From the NCBI RefSeq assembly GCF_002154605.1, contig NZ_MUNE01000198.1:1-33868 (forward strand): 33,868 bases of DNA, read 5' to 3'. The notes beneath the pieces were generated by a model. That model saw only the letters and a list, made by a program, of their open reading frames with translations, ran no database searches and was not told where the DNA came from. Source of the stretch: Streptomyces milbemycinicus. GTDB taxonomy: Bacteria; Actinomycetota; Actinomycetes; Streptomycetales; Streptomycetaceae. Each line of letters starts with the position of its first letter. Positions within the stretch are counted from its first letter, which is position 1. Position numbers and translations under genes: made by a program. Shown here piece by piece: positions 33,201-33,868 of this stretch.

Positions 33201-33868
33201 TGATCAAGATGGTCATGGCGATGCGGCATGGGGTGCTGCCCGCGACGCTGCACGTGGATGCGCCGACTTCGCATGTGGACTGGTCCGCCGGCGCGGTCGA
33301 GCTGCTGGCCGAGCCCATTGATTGGCCGGAGGCCGACCGGCCGCGTCGGGCGGGTGTCTCGTCGTTCGGGATCAGCGGCACCAACGCCCACATCATCCTT
33401 GAGCACGGCCCGGCACCCGCGGCGCCCGAGGGCTCTTCCGCGGCTCCCGGACTGGTGCCGTGGCTGGTGTCGGGCAAGAACGAGCCCGCACTGCGAGCCC
33501 AGACCGACCAGCTCATGTCGTTCGTGGACACGAACCCCGGTCTGGCGCCGGTGGATGTGGGCTTCTCGCTGGCGACGAGCCGGTCCGTGTTCGAGCACCG
33601 TGCGGTACTGCTGGCCGACGTGGAAGGCGTGGCGGCGGTCGCCGAGGGCGCCGCCGACACCGAGCCCACGGTGGCGTTCCTGTTCTCGGGACAGGGCAGT
33701 CAGCGGCTGGGGATGGGGCGGGAGCTGCACGGGCGGTTCCCGGTGTTCGCCGACGCGCTGGACGAGGTGTGTGCGCAGCTGGACGCAGACATGGACCGGC
33801 CGCTGCGCGATGTGCTGTTCGCGGAGACGGGATCGGCCGACGCCGAGTTGCTGGACCGGACGGTGTTC
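21224..33868 (+). CDS. Modular type I polyketide synthase, 5' part (polyene macrolide AmphJ-like)
   Basis: Open from ATG 21224 to the right edge, 4,215 codons without a stop; the end is outside the window. Residues 1-34 form a charged helix ([20 protein letters not shown]) of the DEBS-type N-terminal docking class, the expected partner of the C-terminal docking domain of the upstream PKS. Then follow KS-AT-KR-ACP (residues 35 to about 1560), KS-AT-DH-ER-KR-ACP (about 1575-3625) and KS-AT of a third module (from about 3640). All ATs seen carry GHSIG and/or HAFH malonyl features. Having a single fully reducing module in second position fits AmphJ (modules 15-17) better than NysJ, where as I recall the reducing module comes first. 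The one DH lacks its catalytic His. PKS identity certain; polyene role inferred. Confidence 0.95.
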   Translation, partial: MATPSDKVVEALRASMKETERLRRQNQTLVAAATEPIAIVAMSCRFPGGVGSPEELWELVADGREAISGFPVDRGWDLDALDAGDGRPGASATLEGGFLDGVADFDPGFFGISPREALSMDPQQRLLLETSWEAVERAGIDPIRLKGSRTGVFVGMSGQDYSYLTVNSLTDLEGNVGTGMGAGAASGRLSYTLGLEGPAVTVDTACSSSLVALHLATQALRSGECSLALVGGVTVMSTPGSFIEFSRQGGLAADGRCKSFAEAADGTGWAEGVGVLVVERLTDARRNGHQVLALVRGSAINQDGASNGFTAPNGPSQQRVIRQALANAGLSVADVDAVEAHGTGTKLGDPIEAQALLATYGQEREQPLWLGSVKSNIGHTQAAAGVAGVIKMVMAMRHGVLPATLHAAAPSSHVDWSAGAVELLTEAVAWPDGERLRRAGISSFGVSGTNAHTILEQAPPAEPEPEPEPGPESTPAGRPAMVPWVLSGRTEPALRAQAARLVSFLDGATPSAPRAEALDVALSLATTRSGFEHRLAVLAEDATGLHASLSSWLSGRTTAGALQGVARPDGGLGVLFSGQGAQRPGMGRELYARFPAFAEAFDAVCEHLDERLERPLREVVFAEPGSPEAALLDETGWTQPALFAIEVALFRLVESWGVRPDTLAGHSIGEIAAAHVAGVFSLADACALVAARARLMQELPPGGAMVSLQAAEDEVVPYLGERVSIAALNGPRSVVIAGDEAAVLEIVARFEEQGRKTRRLRVSHAFHSPLMDPMLAEFDEVARGISYEAPQIPFVSNVTGEPATAELVCSPEYWVRHVREPVRFADAVTVMSAAGASAFLEVGPDGVLSAMAQETLGDQPTAPALVPALRKDRTEEEALTEAVARLHIAGARLDWTAFFAGSGARCVDLPTYAFQHERYWPEAAAAAPGGAADPVDAEFWAAVEREDLGALAADLDVDGAALESLVPALSSWRRQRRERSVVDGWRHRVTWKPLTGVPEGVVSGTWLAVVPEGLAEDPWVCSVTAALGAGAVRLEAGDTDRTVLAARLREVVADAGPLAGVVSLLALLESATAERPAVPAGVALTTSLLQALGDAGVDAPVWAVTRGAVSVGRSERVTNAVQAAVWGLGRVAALEYPQRWGGLVDLPEAMDGRVVSRFAAVLAGFEGEDQIAVRRSGVFGRRLVAAPAGTGAGAWEPSGTVLVTGGTGVLGGHVARWLARSGAEHLVLASRSGERAPGAEELRSELAALGARVSVVACDVADRDEVAAVLAAVPGDCPLTGVVHAAGVLDDGVLEGLTPERFEAVFRSKVRSALVLDELTRDVDLAVFALFSSAAGALGNPGQGNYAAANAVLDALAERRRAQGLPATSVAWGAWAGGGMAGDGRGDALTRRTGTSALEPEMAISALSRAVVGQDAVVVIADIQRPEFLRVFAGVRPSPVLSGLPGYRELAEAGTVGSREIARTASALLERLSGLAAADRPAAVLDLVRGEVAAVLRYSGVAAIEPDRAFKDLGFDSLTAIELRNQLATVTGLSLPATLVFDHPTPTVLADFLVAELTGDRDDRPGPAVVAADVADDPVVIVGMSCRFPGDVRSPEDLWRLVAEGQDAISGFPTDRGWDLDGLTGGGSGSSDTAKGGFLYDAAGFDADFFGISPREAMAMDPQQRLLLEAAWEAFERTGVDPVSLRGSQVGVFVGTNGQDYSDLVRTANSDTSGHTGTGIAASVASGRLSYTLGLEGPAMTVDTACSASLVALHLAAQALRSAECSLALAGGVTVMSTPGGFVGFSGQSGLAPDGRCKAFADAADGTGWSEGVGLLVLERLSDARRNGHDVLAVVRGSAVNQDGASNGLTAPNGPSQQRVIRAALASAGLSPVDVDAVEAHGTGTTLGDPIEAQALLATYGQGRERPLWLGSVKSNIGHTQAAAGVAGVIKMVMAMRHGILPRTLHVDEPSSHVDWSAGAVELLREPAEWREAGGPRRAGVSSFGISGTNAHIILEQGPAPAVSETVPMVAGPVPWPVSAKSAEALAAQLDRLREWADGNPGPAPLDVGYSLATGRSLFEHRAVLLADVGHDDGPMEIARGGARSGVGLGVLFSGQGSQRAGMGRELYGRFPVFAEALDAVCAHLDRELDRPLRDVLFAEPGSADAALLDETGWTQPALFAIEVALFRLLESWGITPDYLAGHSIGEVVAAHVAGVFSLEDACTLVPARARLMQELPTGGAMVSVQATEDEVVPYLGERVSIAALNGPRSVVIAGEESQVLQVAAHLEAEGRKTKRLAVSHAFHSPLTDPMLADFRHVVARLSPQEPAIPVVSNLTGGLATAEELRSPEYWVRHVREPVRFADGLRTLTEEGVSVLVELGPDGVLSAMAQESVPDDAVVVPALRKDRDEQSAVVAALARLHVTGVGVDWPAFFAGTGARRVDLPTYAFQHERFWPSASVSAADLTGAGLEPAGHPLLGAAMTVAASEELVLTGTLSLTTHPWLADYVVGGQVCFPGTGFLELVVRAADQAGCDRIEDLSLTTPLVLPERGAVRVQLWVGSRDNLGHRELRFHSCPADSPGHEWTLHATGVLTEAAEVADFDATVWPPPGAATMDLDGLYEHHERAGLAYGPAFRGLRAVWTRGAEVFAEVALPEDVRDAETFGVHPALLDTALHAAVFTDVDGDEPGLLPSAWSGVSLHASGASTLRVRLTRSGLDTVALSAVDVQGAPVISVSSLALRPASTRTVATAGRDELNSLFRVEWVPRQLDGVAGAAQWAVLGTDAWDLAAVLESAGATRDTTPVRALADLAGPEGAAVPQIVVAPLMGEPLMGEDPARCPESVRELTHHALELLRDWLAEERFARSRLIFVTRGAVADADQDITDLAAAAVWGLVRSAQSENPGRFLLVDLDDSAESAAVLPALPGLLDAEEPQAVVRAGAVRVARMTQLASSDSLVPPTGAPWRLDTHAKGGLDGLTLAECPKALEPLTGREVRVAVRAAGVNFRDVLGALGTYPGEAGPLGSEAAGVVEEIGPEVTGLRPGDRVMGLLSGGFGPVGVTDERLVTRVPDDWTWETAASVPLAFLTAYHALVELAGLRAGEKVLIHSGAGGVGMAAIQLARHLGADVFATASEGKWDTLRSLGVAEDHIASSRTTEFEPRFAEATDGGGVDVVLNALSGEYVDASRRLLAPGGRFLEPATLNKAGIRDPQALPECHYQPFDLGLVDHEHIQRMLVALVRLFGDGSLRPLPVRTWDVRRAREAFRHMSLARHIGKVVLTTPRPWDAEGTVLITGGTGGLGAELARHLVTRRGARHLLLAGRRGLNAPGAVELRDELIAYGAEVTVAACDLSERAATAELLAAVPAGHPLTAVVHTAGVLDDGVVGSLTPERLDAVLRPKVDAAWHLHELTRDLDLAAFVCYSSVSGVMGTAGQANYAAGNVFLDALAQHRRAHGLPAISLAWGAWAQGTGMTSTLSDDEMRRISDAGMPPLTVERGLALFDAATACDEALLLPLGIGNGALRLPGGVPAILRGLVRPGRRKAAGGVAEMSRAGLAERLAGLPEDERSRFLVDLVRTEVAQVLRHSRTAAIGADRAFKDLGFDSLTAIELRNQLAATTGLSLPSTLVFDHPTPAALAQLLLTELMGTRTETALPTLPAVPLDDPIVIVGMSCRFPGGVRSPEQLWDLVADGRDAISAFPTDRGWDLGILADDPDGRGGGAIREGGFVHDAAEFDAGFFGISPREALAMDPQQRLLLEAAWEAFERTGIDPVSLRSSRTGVFVGTNGQDYSTLVMNAGEELAGHAGTGLAASVASGRLSYTLALEGPAMTVDTACSSSLVALHLAAQALRSGECSLALAGGVTVMSTSVGFAGFSRQGGLAPDGRCKAFAEAADGTGWSEGVGMLVVERLSDARRNGHEVLAVVRGSAINQDGASNGLTAPNGPSQQRVIRQALASAGLSTSDVDAVEAHGTGTRLGDPIEAQALLATYGQEREQPLWLGSVKSNLGHTQAAAGVAGVIKMVMAMRHGVLPATLHVDAPTSHVDWSAGAVELLAEPIDWPEADRPRRAGVSSFGISGTNAHIILEHGPAPAAPEGSSAAPGLVPWLVSGKNEPALRAQTDQLMSFVDTNPGLAPVDVGFSLATSRSVFEHRAVLLADVEGVAAVAEGAADTEPTVAFLFSGQGSQRLGMGRELHGRFPVFADALDEVCAQLDADMDRPLRDVLFAETGSADAELLDRTVF
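22265..22350 (+). repeat. 86-base near-exact repeat in the M15 KS (copy 1)
   Basis: Matches 33077-33162 in the M17 KS with one difference at the 60th base. The region covers the stretch after HGTGT up to SN.GH. Silent sites agree, as expected for conversion between KS segments. Confidence 0.7.
23369..23436 (+). repeat. 68-base exact repeat in the M15 AT (copy 1)
   Basis: Identical base for base to 27920-27987 in the M16 AT. Silent positions are identical too, which protein constraint alone does not explain; recent duplication or gene conversion between the two ATs is likely. Confidence 0.75.
25950..32080 (+). other. PKS module 'M16': KS-AT(malonyl)-DH(His lost)-ER-KR(B type)-ACP
   Basis: KS active Cys 1746 (26459-26461) in DTACSAS; AT Ser 2184 in GHSIG (27773-27775) and HAFH at 28064-28075. 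DH spans about 28570-29400: the HxxxGxxxxP motif reads [10 protein letters not shown], so Tyr 2486 (28679-28681) replaces the catalytic His, while YGPAF and the catalytic Asp 2650 in [10 protein letters not shown] (29171-29173) remain. ER has VNFRDVL and the NADPH motif [10 protein letters not shown] (30473-30499), complete. KR has LDD at 31289-31297 and Tyr 3413 (31460-31462), active B-type. ACP Ser 3580 (31961-31963). Domain set predicts CH2 at this position; the DH change predicts a hydroxyl unless the DH still works. Confidence 0.92.
27920..27987 (+). repeat. 68-base exact repeat in the M16 AT (copy 2)
   Basis: Second copy of the stretch at 23369-23436. The surrounding AT sequence is also close, but with scattered differences on both sides. 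Confidence 0.75.
32140..33868 (+). other. PKS module 'M17', partial: KS-AT(start)
   Basis: The KS is complete (about 32140-33407), with active Cys 3810 (32651-32653), EAHGTGT, and SNLGHTQ in which Leu replaces the usual Ile. The AT begins with [15 protein letters not shown] (about 33673) and is cut by the window edge before the nucleophile Ser, so its specificity cannot be read, though its beginning resembles the malonyl ATs of the neighbouring modules. Confidence 0.88.
33077..33162 (+). repeat. 86-base near-exact repeat in the M17 KS (copy 2)
   Basis: Partner of 22265-22350. The equivalent part of the M16 KS is similar but not as close over this stretch. Confidence 0.7.

Overview
The window is very GC-rich DNA with Streptomyces-like codon use and carries part of a modular type I polyketide synthase (PKS) cluster. 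Two giant PKS genes on the + strand each run off an edge of the window. Between them lies a compact minus-strand operon of three tailoring genes: glycosyltransferase, cytochrome P450 and [3Fe-4S] ferredoxin. Nothing in the window looks like primary metabolism, an RNA gene, a transposon or a CRISPR array.

Layout: (1) 1-17819, + strand, the 3' part of a PKS gene holding most of one module, three complete modules and a C-terminal docking domain. (2) 17820-18081, a convergent intergenic region with two strong hairpins and a short tandem repeat. (3) 18082-20882, minus strand, transcribed as glycosyltransferase, P450, ferredoxin. (4) 20883-21223, a 341-base divergent control region. (5) 21224 to the right edge, + strand, the next PKS gene, with an N-terminal docking helix, two complete modules and the start of a third.

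The module order points to a polyene macrolide. It reads: methylmalonyl + A2-type KR; malonyl + B-type KR; malonyl + destroyed KR (ketone); malonyl + B-type KR; [next protein] malonyl + B-type KR; malonyl + DH-ER-KR; then a module that is cut off. From memory this is the programme of modules 11-17 of the amphotericin assembly line (AmphI/AmphJ): C16 branch and C17 hydroxyl, C15 hydroxyl, C13 ketone that closes the hemiketal, C11 hydroxyl, C9 hydroxyl, reduced C7. The operon adds the expected partners: a CYP105-like P450 with its ferredoxin (AmphN/AmphM, NysN/NysM, PimG/PimF type, turning the branch methyl into a carboxylate) and an AmphDI/NysDI/PimK-type mycosaminyltransferase. I use M11-M17 below as labels by analogy; ring size and polyene length cannot be read from this window.

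The most notable points are: a His-to-Tyr change at the catalytic position of the only dehydratase (M16), which would predict a hydroxyl where amphotericin has CH2; the KR in M13, which has lost catalytic Lys, Tyr and Asn yet stays full length; the opposite-strand tailoring operon placed between two PKS genes whose products should dock to each other; and two PAS-LuxR (PimM-like) operator candidates in the divergent control region.
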